Shown piece by piece: positions 7,238 to 16,610 of a DNA stretch of 34,935 bases; position 1 is the stretch's first letter; each line of letters opens with the position of its first letter. The notes beneath the pieces were generated by a model that searched no databases, had not been told where the DNA came from, and saw nothing but the letters and a program-made list of their open reading frames with translations. The DNA comes from JBHJGS01 sp050331575 (lineage in GTDB: Bacteria; Pseudomonadota; Alphaproteobacteria; Sphingomonadales; Rhodothalassiaceae), in the NCBI GenBank assembly GCA_050331575.1, contig JBHJGS010000019.1, positions 1 to 34,935 of the forward strand, read 5' to 3'. The position numbers were made by a program, and so were the translations under genes.

Positions 7238-7785
7238 CCGGTGTGACCGGCGTCTGCGGGTTCCAGCCAGCCGCGATAATGGATGATCCGCCCGAGATAC
7301 GGGGCAACAATGTCGACATCGATAACCAGCCGGCCCTGACCGACGCTCTCGCGCGATTGGACCCGCGGCGTCAAAACCGCCGGCAGGGTCAAGCCGAACA
7401 TGGTCAGACGGTCGACCTGGAATTTCAGTCCACTGCCCTCCAGCGGCAAGCGCATATAGACTGTCAGCGGGCCGAAGCTCTCGATCAGCATGCCGTCCTG
7501 CCCTGCCCTTTGCTGGGTCGCGAAACGCCGGTCGCCGATCCGGCGCTGCCAGATTTCTTGCCCATCGACGCAGCGAATGCGCAATTCCATGGGCTGGTCG
7601 GGCCCGGCCTGAGGAAAACCGAAGGCGTGGGCCAGCCAGCGCGCCAAGGGATTCATCCCCCGATGCACCCGAACCCGGCCGCGAAACACCCGGTCGGCCG
7701 CAGAGTTATGAAAGCGGCGCACCGGCTCGGGAATCCGGTCAAGGCCGTCTCCCAAAACCCGGCGGTATAGGGCGTGCCCGCCCAT
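7210..7785 (-). CDS. DUF4166 domain protein
   Basis: The 191-residue product resembles the DUF4166 family of unknown function. It shows the usual opening ALYRRVLGDGLDRIPEPVRRFH, then RGRVRVHRG.NPLARWLAHAFGFP, a middle WQRRIGDRRFATQQ, FGPLTVYMRLPLE and the ending PYLGRIIHYRGWL. There are no membrane segments. The start is uncertain: ATG 7785 fits the family opening, ATG 7824 would add 13 residues, and neither has a clear ribosome site. Its last 28 bases lie inside the 3' end of the symporter gene on the other strand. Some family members are fused or adjacent to saccharopine-dehydrogenase-like proteins, but none is present here. Confidence 0.75.
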   Translation of the reverse strand: MGGHALYRRVLGDGLDRIPEPVRRFHNSAADRVFRGRVRVHRGMNPLARWLAHAFGFPQAGPDQPMELRIRCVDGQEIWQRRIGDRRFATQQRAGQDGMLIESFGPLTVYMRLPLEGSGLKFQVDRLTMFGLTLPAVLTPRVQSRESVGQGRLVIDVDIVAPYLGRIIHYRGWLEPADAGHTGHTVAGRRK

Positions 7786-8047
7786 CGCCTCGTCGCACCG
7801 CGTCAATGCCAAACCATAACCCATGCACAGAGTGTACCGATCCCGGCGCTGCGCCACGCTGCGGCACACCGTAGCAAGACCGGTCGCGCCTGTTACCCGG
7901 TCGCCCGCTCACATACCATGAACGCTTTGGCGAGACCGCCTGGGTTGCGGCGCACGGACGGTGGCGGGGGCAAGGTGTCGCAGCGGTCCTGGCAGACCGC
8001 GATCCAAGCCTGGTCGATCTTGAAACTGGGGCGCCCACCCGCTGCCG

Positions 8048-8710
8048 TCAATCCTCGGCCCACAGGCGGATTAGATTGGCCTTGGTCTTCGCCAAGCGGT
8101 CGTAGGTCGCGCTCTTGCCTTCGCGCGCGTAGACCGAGCGCGCCGCCACGGCCAGGTCGAACAGCATTTCGCGCTGATCCGCACGCCGGATCAAGCTGCG
8201 TACCCAGCCCACCACCGCGATGCGCACGCCGCGCGTCACAGGCATCACCTGGTGCAGCGCGCCGGTCGGATACAAGAGCGCGGAGCCTGCCGGCAGCCGG
8301 TACGCGACGTCTTCCCCGGCCATGTCCAACACCAGGTCGCCACCGGCATAGGTGGCGGGATCAGACAGAAACACGGTGAAGGACATGTCGGTGCGTTGAC
8401 CGGCCATGATCGGTTCATCGACGTGCCAGCCATAGGCCATGCCGGGTTCGTAACGGCTGACCAGCATCTTCACCACCGCCTTCGGCCGGGCTGCGGCCTG
8501 ATAAACCTCGTGCGCTGCCAGCGCTTTTGCGACGTGATCGAGAGCCTGGGCGACGCGTCCATGCGCCCGCGCTTGCTGATTGTGTTTCACGGTCCGCGCC
8601 GCCCGACCCGCACTGGCGCGACCGTCGGCATAAAGCGTCGGATCGTCCAGAGCCTCGCTAAGCGCCGCAGCCAGAGCCGGCGCCACAACATCGCTCAACA
8701 CCAGATGCAT
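8048..8710 (-). CDS. PKHD-type Fe(II)/2-oxoglutarate hydroxylase (PiuC/YbiX family)
   Basis: The 220-residue product is a cupin-fold oxygenase using Fe(II), O2 and 2-oxoglutarate. Iron ligands are H96 and D98 in GWHVDEPIM and H153 in GALHQVMPV; R163 in TRGVRIAVVGWV should bind the 2-oxoglutarate carboxylate. RTDMSFTVFLSDPATYAGGDLVL and RLPAGSALLYPTG are standard family segments, and the length matches the 220-227 residue norm. The ATG at 8710 gives the family's start. PiuC-type genes often sit beside TonB siderophore receptors and answer to iron; here the partner is a divergent exported protein and the nearest receptor is 3 kb away. The target of hydroxylation is not established for the family. 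Confidence 0.92.
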   Translation of the reverse strand: MHLVLSDVVAPALAAALSEALDDPTLYADGRASAGRAARTVKHNQQARAHGRVAQALDHVAKALAAHEVYQAAARPKAVVKMLVSRYEPGMAYGWHVDEPIMAGQRTDMSFTVFLSDPATYAGGDLVLDMAGEDVAYRLPAGSALLYPTGALHQVMPVTRGVRIAVVGWVRSLIRRADQREMLFDLAVAARSVYAREGKSATYDRLAKTKANLIRLWAED

Positions 8711-8762
8711 ATCGGCATGCTTTCCCTTCGTTGCGCTGCGCGCGGTGGCCGTGCTAACAGCG

Positions 8763-8785
8763 TTGGCAAGCCAATGCGTTGCATT
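8763..8785. promoter_or_regulatory. Two overlapping palindromes in a divergent promoter region
   Basis: TTGGC-AA-GCCAA (8763-8774) overlaps AATGC-GTT-GCATT (8773-8785). Both are perfect and lie between the divergent oxygenase and exported-protein starts, 20-42 bases upstream of the latter's ATG, where a repressor would act on both genes. An iron-responsive regulator is a guess from the oxygenase family only. Confidence 0.45.
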
Positions 8786-8804
8786 CTTAACGACAGGACC
8801 CGCC

Positions 8805-9683
8805 ATGCCGCACCGCCGCGCCAAACTCTGGACCAGCCTCAGCACCGTCGCCTTGATGCAGGTCTATGGCCCTGCCGCGGGGGCCGCAAGCACGGTTACG
8901 GACGAACAGTCGGCACCGCCGGCGGATTTGGCCCTGAAAGTAGGTGAAGGTGAAGGCGAGGGCGAGGGCGAAGGCGAGGGCGAAGGCGAAGGCGAGGGCG
9001 AGGGCGAAGCCGGCCATGGTACCGGTGAGTTCGGCATTGATCCTGCCCGCGCCGCTGAGGACCCGGTCGCGTTCTTGACCGCGCTTGAGGTCATCCGCGC
9101 CCATTATCTGGCCGGCCGCGCCGCCTTCGACGCCGGCGACATGGAGGCGGCCACCGAATTGTTCGTCCACCCCTATGGCGAAATCTATATCGATCTGAAG
9201 CCTGTGTTTGCCGACCGGGGCGTCAGCGAATTCGGGCCCTTGATGCTGTCCGCCGCCGACGCCGTGGCCCAGGGCAGCACCGTGCCGATGGTCAATGCCA
9301 AGGTGGATGAGGTTCTGGCAGCCGTGGATGCCGCTGCCCAGATGGCCCCGCAGGCCGGGTCCTTGGACTATCGCCAGCGTGCCGCCGTGCTGGCCGATCT
9401 GATCGAGCGCGCCGCACTGCAATACACGGTCGTGGCCAATGGCGCGCCCGGCGAGGCGTATCTGGACGGCTACGGCTACTATCAAGCCGCGCGCACCCGC
9501 GCCCAGCGCGACCTGAGCTTGGTGTTTGAGCAGGATGTGCGGCTGGCGCAGGCGATTGAACGGGCGCTGGCGCTTTTGGGCCGCGCCTATCCAGCCGTTC
9601 CGGCGCCGGACCAGCCCCCGGAAATTCTGCCCGGCGACATTCTCGCCGCCTCGTCCGCGGTGCGCCTCATGGTCGGCAGTTGA
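8805..9683 (+). CDS. Exported protein with Gly-Glu repeat, function unknown
   Basis: The 292-residue product starts with MPHRRAKLWTSLSTVALMQVYGPAAGA, a Sec signal peptide, after AGGA spaced 7 bases from the ATG. About 20 residues into the mature protein come eleven uninterrupted Gly-Glu pairs, then a mostly helical region: AFLTALEVIRAHYLAGRAAFDAGDMEAATELFVHPYGEIYIDLKPVF and further alanine-rich helices. The HP.GE.Y.DL pattern recalls a family of alphaproteobacterial exported proteins with similar EG-rich linkers whose function I do not know. The dense run of glutamates could bind metal ions; this and the divergent Fe(II) oxygenase suggest a link to iron handling, which is inference. Confidence 0.75.
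   Translation: MPHRRAKLWTSLSTVALMQVYGPAAGAASTVTDEQSAPPADLALKVGEGEGEGEGEGEGEGEGEGEGEAGHGTGEFGIDPARAAEDPVAFLTALEVIRAHYLAGRAAFDAGDMEAATELFVHPYGEIYIDLKPVFADRGVSEFGPLMLSAADAVAQGSTVPMVNAKVDEVLAAVDAAAQMAPQAGSLDYRQRAAVLADLIERAALQYTVVANGAPGEAYLDGYGYYQAARTRAQRDLSLVFEQDVRLAQAIERALALLGRAYPAVPAPDQPPEILPGDILAASSAVRLMVGS
8943..9008 (+). repeat. Eleven GGN-GAR hexamer repeats coding (Gly-Glu)11
   Basis: Eleven consecutive six-base units (GGT/GGC then GAA/GAG) lie inside the exported-protein gene. The units vary at their third positions (GGTGAA, GGCGAG and GGCGAA), so the protein repeat is better kept than the DNA repeat. Confidence 0.95.
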
Positions 9684-9799
9684 GCGTCCGGCACGTTTAG
9701 GCGTTGCACCGAACCGGCAAAACGGGCAGGTCGTGAAGCAAGGCCGGGTTCAGCCGGCCAGGCCAGAAGACCGACGATATCAGAGAGCGCCCGCCGATT

Positions 9800-11806
<2,007 letters not shown>

Positions 11807-11815
11807 GGCAAGGCG

Positions 11816-12094
11816 ATGGCCAAAACCGTGTCGGTCCGCATCACCGGCCGCGTCCAGGGGGTCAGCTTCCGCGCCTGGACCGAGGCCCGGGCGGGCGAGC
11901 TGGGCGTCTCCGGCTGGGTGCGCAATCGCTCCGACGGTGCTGTGGAGGCCCTGTTCTGCGGCCCGGAGAATGCGGTCGACCAGCTGCTGGCCGCCTGCCG
12001 CACCGGCCCGCCACTGGCCCGGGTCGACGATGTCGCCGCGACACCCTCTGAGGAGACGGCACCGCACGGCTTCCAGGTGCGACCGACGGCCTGA
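11816..12094 (+). CDS. acyP: Acylphosphatase
   Basis: The 92-residue product hydrolyses carboxyl-phosphate bonds such as acyl phosphates and carbamoyl phosphate. The signature GRVQGVSFRAW places catalytic R19, and GWVRNRSDG places catalytic N37. The ferredoxin-like fold length of about 90 is normal. It begins 9 bases after pccA and its TGA shares one base with the next ATG (TGATG at 12092-12096). The placement after pccA suggests a housekeeping role near acyl-CoA or carboxyphosphate metabolism, which is inference; acylphosphatase physiology is poorly known in bacteria. Confidence 0.95.
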   Translation: MAKTVSVRITGRVQGVSFRAWTEARAGELGVSGWVRNRSDGAVEALFCGPENAVDQLLAACRTGPPLARVDDVAATPSEETAPHGFQVRPTA

Positions 12095-12957
12095 TGGGGC
12101 CGTTCAACCGCTATCTGGCGGTGGACTGGACCGGGGCGGCGGGCCCCCGGCACCGGGCGATCCAGGTCGCCGCGTTGGACCATGACGGTGCTGCCCCGGT
12201 GCTGATCGACTGCCCGGATGGCCGCGCCTGGGGCCGGGTGCAGCTGCTGGACTGGTTGCACCGGGGCGGTGCGGGCGCCGGTGCGGTGATCGCCTTCGAC
12301 TTTTCCTTTGCCGCGCCCTTTTTTGACCGCGGCGCCTATTTCCCTGGAACCGACTGGCAGGCGCGGACCATGCGCAGCCTGTGGGCGGAGGTGGCGGCGC
12401 GCGCGGCGGCCGATCCGCATCTGCAATGCACCAACCTGTTCGCAGACCCTGCCTTTTCCGGCCAGTTCCGCCAGGTGGGCGGCCCGAAATTGCCGGATTA
12501 TCGGCGCTTCCGAAAGACCGAGCTGGCCTGGAACCGCCCCGGCGTGCCGCGCGCGGAGAGCTTCTTCCACCTGATCGGCGCCACCCAGGTGGGCAAGGGC
12601 TCCTTATGTGGCATGCGGTTTCTGCACGCCCTGACGGGCCGACCCGATGTCGCCGTCTGGCCGCTGGACAGCCGGCCGAAGGCGCTGACCATCGTGGAAC
12701 TGTTCACCCGCATCTGCCTGGTCAATGCCGGCGTCGGGGCGAAGAAGGTCACGGATTGGGACTGCCTGAACGCCGCTCTGGCCGCCCTGAACTGCGGCCC
12801 GATGGCGCCGACCGGCCCGCTCACCGACCACGCCGCCGACGCCCTGATCTCCGCCGCCTTCCTCCGCAACGCCACCCAAACCCCGGCCTATTGGTCCCCG
12901 TCAGGATTGACCCGCAAGGTGGCGGAGGTCGAAGCCTGGGTGTTCGGCGTGCGATAG
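12094..12957 (+). CDS. RNase H-fold protein of DUF429-like type, function unknown
   Basis: The 287-residue product starts YLAVDWTGAAG, the first strand of an RNase H/actin-like fold with D11. It continues with VIAFDFSFAAPFF (D69), VWPLDSRPKALTIVELFTRI (E202), and TDHAADALISAAFLR (D245, D249). These four acidic positions are spaced as in predicted RNase H-like nucleases of the DUF429 group, where the order is D, D, E from an ELFPR-like motif, then D. I do not recognise a named family. The start overlaps the acyP stop by one base, so translation is probably coupled. The stop is only 4 bases from the opposing DUF4276 stop. Confidence 0.65.
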   Translation: MGPFNRYLAVDWTGAAGPRHRAIQVAALDHDGAAPVLIDCPDGRAWGRVQLLDWLHRGGAGAGAVIAFDFSFAAPFFDRGAYFPGTDWQARTMRSLWAEVAARAAADPHLQCTNLFADPAFSGQFRQVGGPKLPDYRRFRKTELAWNRPGVPRAESFFHLIGATQVGKGSLCGMRFLHALTGRPDVAVWPLDSRPKALTIVELFTRICLVNAGVGAKKVTDWDCLNAALAALNCGPMAPTGPLTDHAADALISAAFLRNATQTPAYWSPSGLTRKVAEVEAWVFGVR

Positions 12958-12961
12958 CTGT

Positions 12962-13543
12962 TCACGCCAAATGCTCCAAGAGGCGTTGACGGAATCTGCT
13001 GAAAGAAGGGCTGCGCCTCGCCGCTAAGTCCAGATCGAACCGTTTCGCGAGGACGCTCTGATGCAGGATCGGATCATAGGCCCGATCCATCACCTGGCTG
13101 ATCGAGCCCTTGGCATTTCTGATCGCCTCGGGCGTCGCTGGCGCCGTAACGTCCATCCTAATGCCAACTTCCCCGTGCAAGGACTCAATAGACGCGATGA
13201 ACCAGCATTCGAATTCGCGCTTGGCCAGGGAGACCAGGATCGGGACGTCTTGTATGAGTTCTTCGGCACGCTGAAGGATTTCCGGCCCAAGTTCGGCTGG
13301 ACAACCGTCATCACAGTCCAACAAGATAAGCACGAAGCCGTTGTGTTTGCGGGCTCGGTGCGCGGCCAGGGCCAAATGCTTGTGGAACTCCTCACCCCAT
13401 TTCAAGAATCGATCGGCTCTTACCCGCTGCGGATTGTTAATGACGACGTCGTAAATTCCTTTCGCCTGCGCGACACGATAGATCAGAGCCTGAACCGCGC
13501 CGATTTCGCCTTGCCCTTCAACGATCGGAGCACAGAATTTCAT
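12962..13543 (-). CDS. DUF4276 family protein, TOPRIM-like putative nuclease
   Basis: The 193-residue product opens with PIVEGQGE (E9, E13), has VLILLDCDDGCP (D76, D78, D79) and then LAKREFECWFIAS (E110, E112). An acidic VEG.GE, a DxD after a hydrophobic strand and a later acid-WF-A block are the layout of TOPRIM-type catalytic domains found in OLD, RecR and primases. Its ATG overlaps the TGA of the upstream ATPase by 4 bases (13540-13543), so the two are made together. In analogous pairs the ATPase senses a trigger and the TOPRIM partner cuts nucleic acid. Family assignment is fairly sure; nuclease activity and a defence role are inferred. Confidence 0.8.
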   Translation of the reverse strand: MKFCAPIVEGQGEIGAVQALIYRVAQAKGIYDVVINNPQRVRADRFLKWGEEFHKHLALAAHRARKHNGFVLILLDCDDGCPAELGPEILQRAEELIQDVPILVSLAKREFECWFIASIESLHGEVGIRMDVTAPATPEAIRNAKGSISQVMDRAYDPILHQSVLAKRFDLDLAARRSPSFSRFRQRLLEHLA

Positions 13544-14757
13544 TGGCCGCCATCTTTTTCAAAAAGCCTCAGTTGCCGTTCGCGGGCATCAAATGCAGCG
13601 GTTTCATCTGCTTGGATTTGGTCTTGTCGCAATAGCTCGCCAGCAGTGAAGAGTTTCTGCCGAAGCATATCCTTGCCCGTCGAGTCTATCGGGCCGATCC
13701 GCGTCAAACTATCAACATTATCCACAGATAGGAGCGATTCCGGTTCGATATCTTCGAAGTCAAGAAGGTCCGGACTATGGCTTGTGACCAGTATCTGGCA
13801 GAAGCGCGCCCCCTCTCGCAGTGCGCCTAGAAGGACTTTTGCCGCCGCCGGATGCAAGGCGATCTCCGGTTCCTCAATTCCGATCAGGAGCGGCGGATGG
13901 GCCCCTTGATGTTTTGAACCGGCTTGAAAGATTGCAATCAGGATCGCCAACGCGCGCAGCGTTCCGTCAGACATGGCCCCGGCCAGGAACCGCCACGGGT
14001 TAGCCTGGCCGCGGACTTTCTGACGAAATTCGATCGTTTCCTGCCCCCCCAGCGTTTTCGTCTCGGCCCCCATGATACCAGAGACAATTTCCTTGAGATG
14101 ACTGTTGACGAGATCGCGCGACGGATCGTCCAGACGCTGCAGAACGCTGGCCGCATTGCTGCCGTCCCTTCGAAGAATTTCGCCGGGATCAGGTTGTTGC
14201 ATCGAGGCAATTTCCTTCGGATTGAGATTATAAACTTCAATCCGAGAAAGGGCCTCAAAGACTTGGCCAAAAGGCGGCACGCCGGACGCCATCACGAGGT
14301 ACAGACGATCCGATACGACGGTTGGAGCCGGCGCAAAGGAGGCTTCCAGAAGTTCCCCCTCCTTTACTCGGAAAAAATGATGATCCTTCTCTACACTATG
14401 CCGGTCAACAACGCATTCTTCGTCCTGGACAATGAATCCGCCGGCTGGCTTGGCACCGATGCGAAACGAGTAATGCCCGGTATCACCACCAGGCAGATGA
14501 AAATCGACTCGGATCGAGAAATGATTGGGATGCCCTCCGGATCGCCGCCTGACCTCGCGGATGGTACCGCGCTCCCGCAGGGCATGGTCGAGATAGGTTT
14601 TTAGCGCATCGGAAATAAAGCGCAGGGCATCCAGAAAATTGGATTTCCCCGCACCATTTCTTCCAAGCAAAAAGACAAGTTCATTCAGTTGGACATCGGC
14701 AGACGCGATGCTCTTGTAGTTACGGATCCGAACGCGGTGAATGAAGGTAGCGGACAT
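13540..14757 (-). CDS. AAA/ABC-type ATPase of the OLD/RecF-like group (AAA_21)
   Basis: The 405-residue product has Walker A GRNGAGKS at residues 32-39 after an N-terminal RVRIRNYKSI strand. An ABC-like signature MSDGTLRALAIL lies at about 262-273, Walker B LLIGIEEPE at about 290-298, and the switch histidine in LVTSHSPDLLDF at about 324-334. This is the layout of SMC/RecF-type ATPases that dimerise head to tail. It lacks its own TOPRIM domain, unlike single-chain OLD, and instead overlaps a separate DUF4276 gene. It starts 27 bases after pntB on the same strand, so it may be read through from the pnt operon. GC content by eye is about 50-55 percent, against about 70 in neighbours, suggesting acquisition by transfer. 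Confidence 0.88.
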   Translation of the reverse strand: MSATFIHRVRIRNYKSIASADVQLNELVFLLGRNGAGKSNFLDALRFISDALKTYLDHALRERGTIREVRRRSGGHPNHFSIRVDFHLPGGDTGHYSFRIGAKPAGGFIVQDEECVVDRHSVEKDHHFFRVKEGELLEASFAPAPTVVSDRLYLVMASGVPPFGQVFEALSRIEVYNLNPKEIASMQQPDPGEILRRDGSNAASVLQRLDDPSRDLVNSHLKEIVSGIMGAETKTLGGQETIEFRQKVRGQANPWRFLAGAMSDGTLRALAILIAIFQAGSKHQGAHPPLLIGIEEPEIALHPAAAKVLLGALREGARFCQILVTSHSPDLLDFEDIEPESLLSVDNVDSLTRIGPIDSTGKDMLRQKLFTAGELLRQDQIQADETAAFDARERQLRLFEKDGGQ

Positions 14758-14784
14758 TTGTGTTCCGTGACGTTGCCTCCGCGA

Positions 14785-16197
14785 TCAATCCAGCCCCTTG
14801 ACGATTTCCTCGACCATCTTCTTGCCGTCGGCGAACAGCATCATGGTGTTTTCGCGGTAGAAGAGTTCGTTGTCGACACCGGCATAGCCGGGCGACAGGG
14901 AGCGTTTCACGAACAGCACGGTCTTGGCCTTTTCCACGTCCAGCACCGGCATGCCATAGATCGGGCTTTGCGGGTCGGTCTTGGCCACCGGGTTGGTCAC
15001 GTCATTGGCGCCGATCACGAAGGCCACGTCGGCGGTCTGGAACTCTGAATTGATGTCTTCCAGCTCGAACACCTCATCATAGGGCACATTGGCCTCGGCC
15101 AGCAGCACATTCATATGCCCGGGCATGCGGCCGGCGACCGGGTGGATGGCGTATTTCACGGTGACGCCCTCCTGCTTCAACGCATCGGCCATCTCCCGCA
15201 CCGAATGCTGCGCCTGCGCCACGGCCATGCCATAGCCGGGCACGATGATGACCTTGCCGGCATTCTTCAGGATGAAGGCGGCATCATCGGCAGAGCCCTG
15301 CTTGACCGGGCGGTCGGAGCGCTGGGCCGTGGCAGCGCCTGCCTCATCGCCGCCGAAGCCGCCGGCGATGACGGAGATGAAGGAGCGATTCATGCCCTTA
15401 CACATGATGTAGGACAGGATCGCGCCGGACGAGCCGACCAGCGCGCCGGTCACGATCAGCGCGGTGTTCTGCAAGGTAAAGCCGATGCCCGCGGCGGCCC
15501 AGCCGGAATAGCTGTTGAGCATGGAGACCACCACCGGCATGTCCGCCCCGCCGATCGGGATGATCAGCAGCACGCCGATCGCGAAGCTGAGCGCCACCAA
15601 CCACCAGAACACGGAAAAGCCCAGCAATTCCGTGCCCTCCCCCCCGGCGAACAAGGCGATCAAGAACAGGATCGCGCCGCCCACCGCCAGATTGATGGTG
15701 TGCCGGTTGGACAACAGGATCGGCGCCCCAGACATGCGCCCGGACAGCTTGGCAAAGGCGATGACCGAGCCGGAGAAGGTGATCGCCCCGATTGCCGCGC
15801 CCAGGGACATTTCGATCTTGCTGGCCAGTTGAATGCCGCCTTCGGGATCGGCGATGGCGAAGGCCCCGGGGTTCAGGAACGCCGCGGCCGCCACCAGAAC
15901 CGCGGCCAGACCGACCAGGGAGTGAAACGCCGCGACCAGCTCCGGCATCGCGGTCATCGGAACGCGTTGCGCGATCACCCAGCCGATCCCGCCGCCGATC
16001 CCCAGCGCGATCACGATCTCCACCAAGGAGGCGCCGCCGGTCAGCAGCAGGGTGATGATGATCGCCACAGCCATGCCGATCATGCCGAACTGATTGCCCT
16101 GGCGACTGGTCTCTGGGCTGGACAGGCCGCGCAGGGTCAGAATGAACAGGACGCCCGCGGCCAGATAAGCCAGGGCTGTGATATCTTTTTCCGTCAT
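14785..16197 (-). CDS. pntB: NAD(P) transhydrogenase subunit beta
   Basis: The 470-residue product holds domain II helices and the NADP(H)-binding domain III of the inner-membrane proton-translocating transhydrogenase, which makes NADPH from NADH using the proton gradient. The N-terminal half has about nine hydrophobic helices, including FHSLVGLAAVLVAAAAF, ITFSGSVIAFAKLSGRM and MPVVVSMLNSYSGWAAAGIGF. The C-terminal half carries VIIVPGYGMAVAQAQ and FVIGANDVTNPVAKTD, the NADP-site signatures, and ends GKKMVEEIVKGLD. The start follows GGGGGG. It lies 9 bases after pntAB, making a normal three-gene alphaproteobacterial arrangement. Confidence 0.97.
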   Translation of the reverse strand: MTEKDITALAYLAAGVLFILTLRGLSSPETSRQGNQFGMIGMAVAIIITLLLTGGASLVEIVIALGIGGGIGWVIAQRVPMTAMPELVAAFHSLVGLAAVLVAAAAFLNPGAFAIADPEGGIQLASKIEMSLGAAIGAITFSGSVIAFAKLSGRMSGAPILLSNRHTINLAVGGAILFLIALFAGGEGTELLGFSVFWWLVALSFAIGVLLIIPIGGADMPVVVSMLNSYSGWAAAGIGFTLQNTALIVTGALVGSSGAILSYIMCKGMNRSFISVIAGGFGGDEAGAATAQRSDRPVKQGSADDAAFILKNAGKVIIVPGYGMAVAQAQHSVREMADALKQEGVTVKYAIHPVAGRMPGHMNVLLAEANVPYDEVFELEDINSEFQTADVAFVIGANDVTNPVAKTDPQSPIYGMPVLDVEKAKTVLFVKRSLSPGYAGVDNELFYRENTMMLFADGKKMVEEIVKGLD

Positions 16198-16206
16198 GCC
16201 GCCCCC

Positions 16207-16524
16207 CTATTTCTGCTTTTTCTTGTACATGCCCAGCATGCGTTCGGTGACCGCGAAGCCGCCGACAATATTCACCGCCGCCAGCGCCACAGCGATCAGG
16301 CCAAGGATCTTGGCAGCCCCAGAACCGGCGCCACCGGCGGCCAGCAGCGCGCCGACGATGATCACCGAAGACACCGCGTTGGTCACGCTCATCAAGGGCG
16401 TGTGCAGCGCCGGCGTCACCGACCAGACGACATAATAGCCGACGAAAATCGCCAGCACGAAAATGCTCAGCTGCTGGATCAGCGGGCTGGCGGCACCTTC
16501 GGCCGCCGCGAACAGAAGGGTCAT
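16207..16524 (-). CDS. pntAB: NAD(P) transhydrogenase subunit alpha, membrane part (alpha2)
   Basis: The 105-residue product is the small membrane half of the split alpha subunit, as in Rhodospirillum-type transhydrogenases. It has hydrophobic helices near residues 16-36, 50-66 and 70-90 (FVLAIFVGYYVVWSVTPALHTPLM, SVIIVGALLAAGG, IAVALAAVNIVGGFAVTERML). The VTPALHTPLMSVTNAVS loop is strongly conserved in the family. The gene lies 86 bases after pntAA and 9 before pntB. Confidence 0.96.
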   Translation of the reverse strand: MTLLFAAAEGAASPLIQQLSIFVLAIFVGYYVVWSVTPALHTPLMSVTNAVSSVIIVGALLAAGGAGSGAAKILGLIAVALAAVNIVGGFAVTERMLGMYKKKQK

Positions 16525-16610
16525 GACAGGCGGGTCCTCATCGTGGTCGCAATGGGCATGTCGGTGGCGCGGCGGGATCGCCCCCGCACCGGCGGGAAAA
16601 TCGGCGGCTG

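Noticed and set aside
7786..8047. A small gene between DUF4166 and the oxygenase genes
   Set aside because: Open frames there are Arg/Pro/Gly-rich with no ribosome sites and no family resemblance; I see no supported feature in this stretch.
8943..9008. Possible CRISPR array or minisatellite
   Set aside because: Six-base units are contiguous without spacers and lie in frame inside a gene coding Gly-Glu pairs.
8864..9094. Minus-strand Pro-Ser repeat protein
   Set aside because: It is the antisense reading of the Gly-Glu repeat; the plus frame has a signal peptide, ribosome site and full-length coding character.
12962..14757. Calling the ATPase/DUF4276 pair a specific named system such as PARIS or Gabija
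   Set aside because: The ATPase resembles their ATPase parts, but the partner is DUF4276 rather than DUF4435 or a UvrD-like helicase, so no known name can be assigned by eye.
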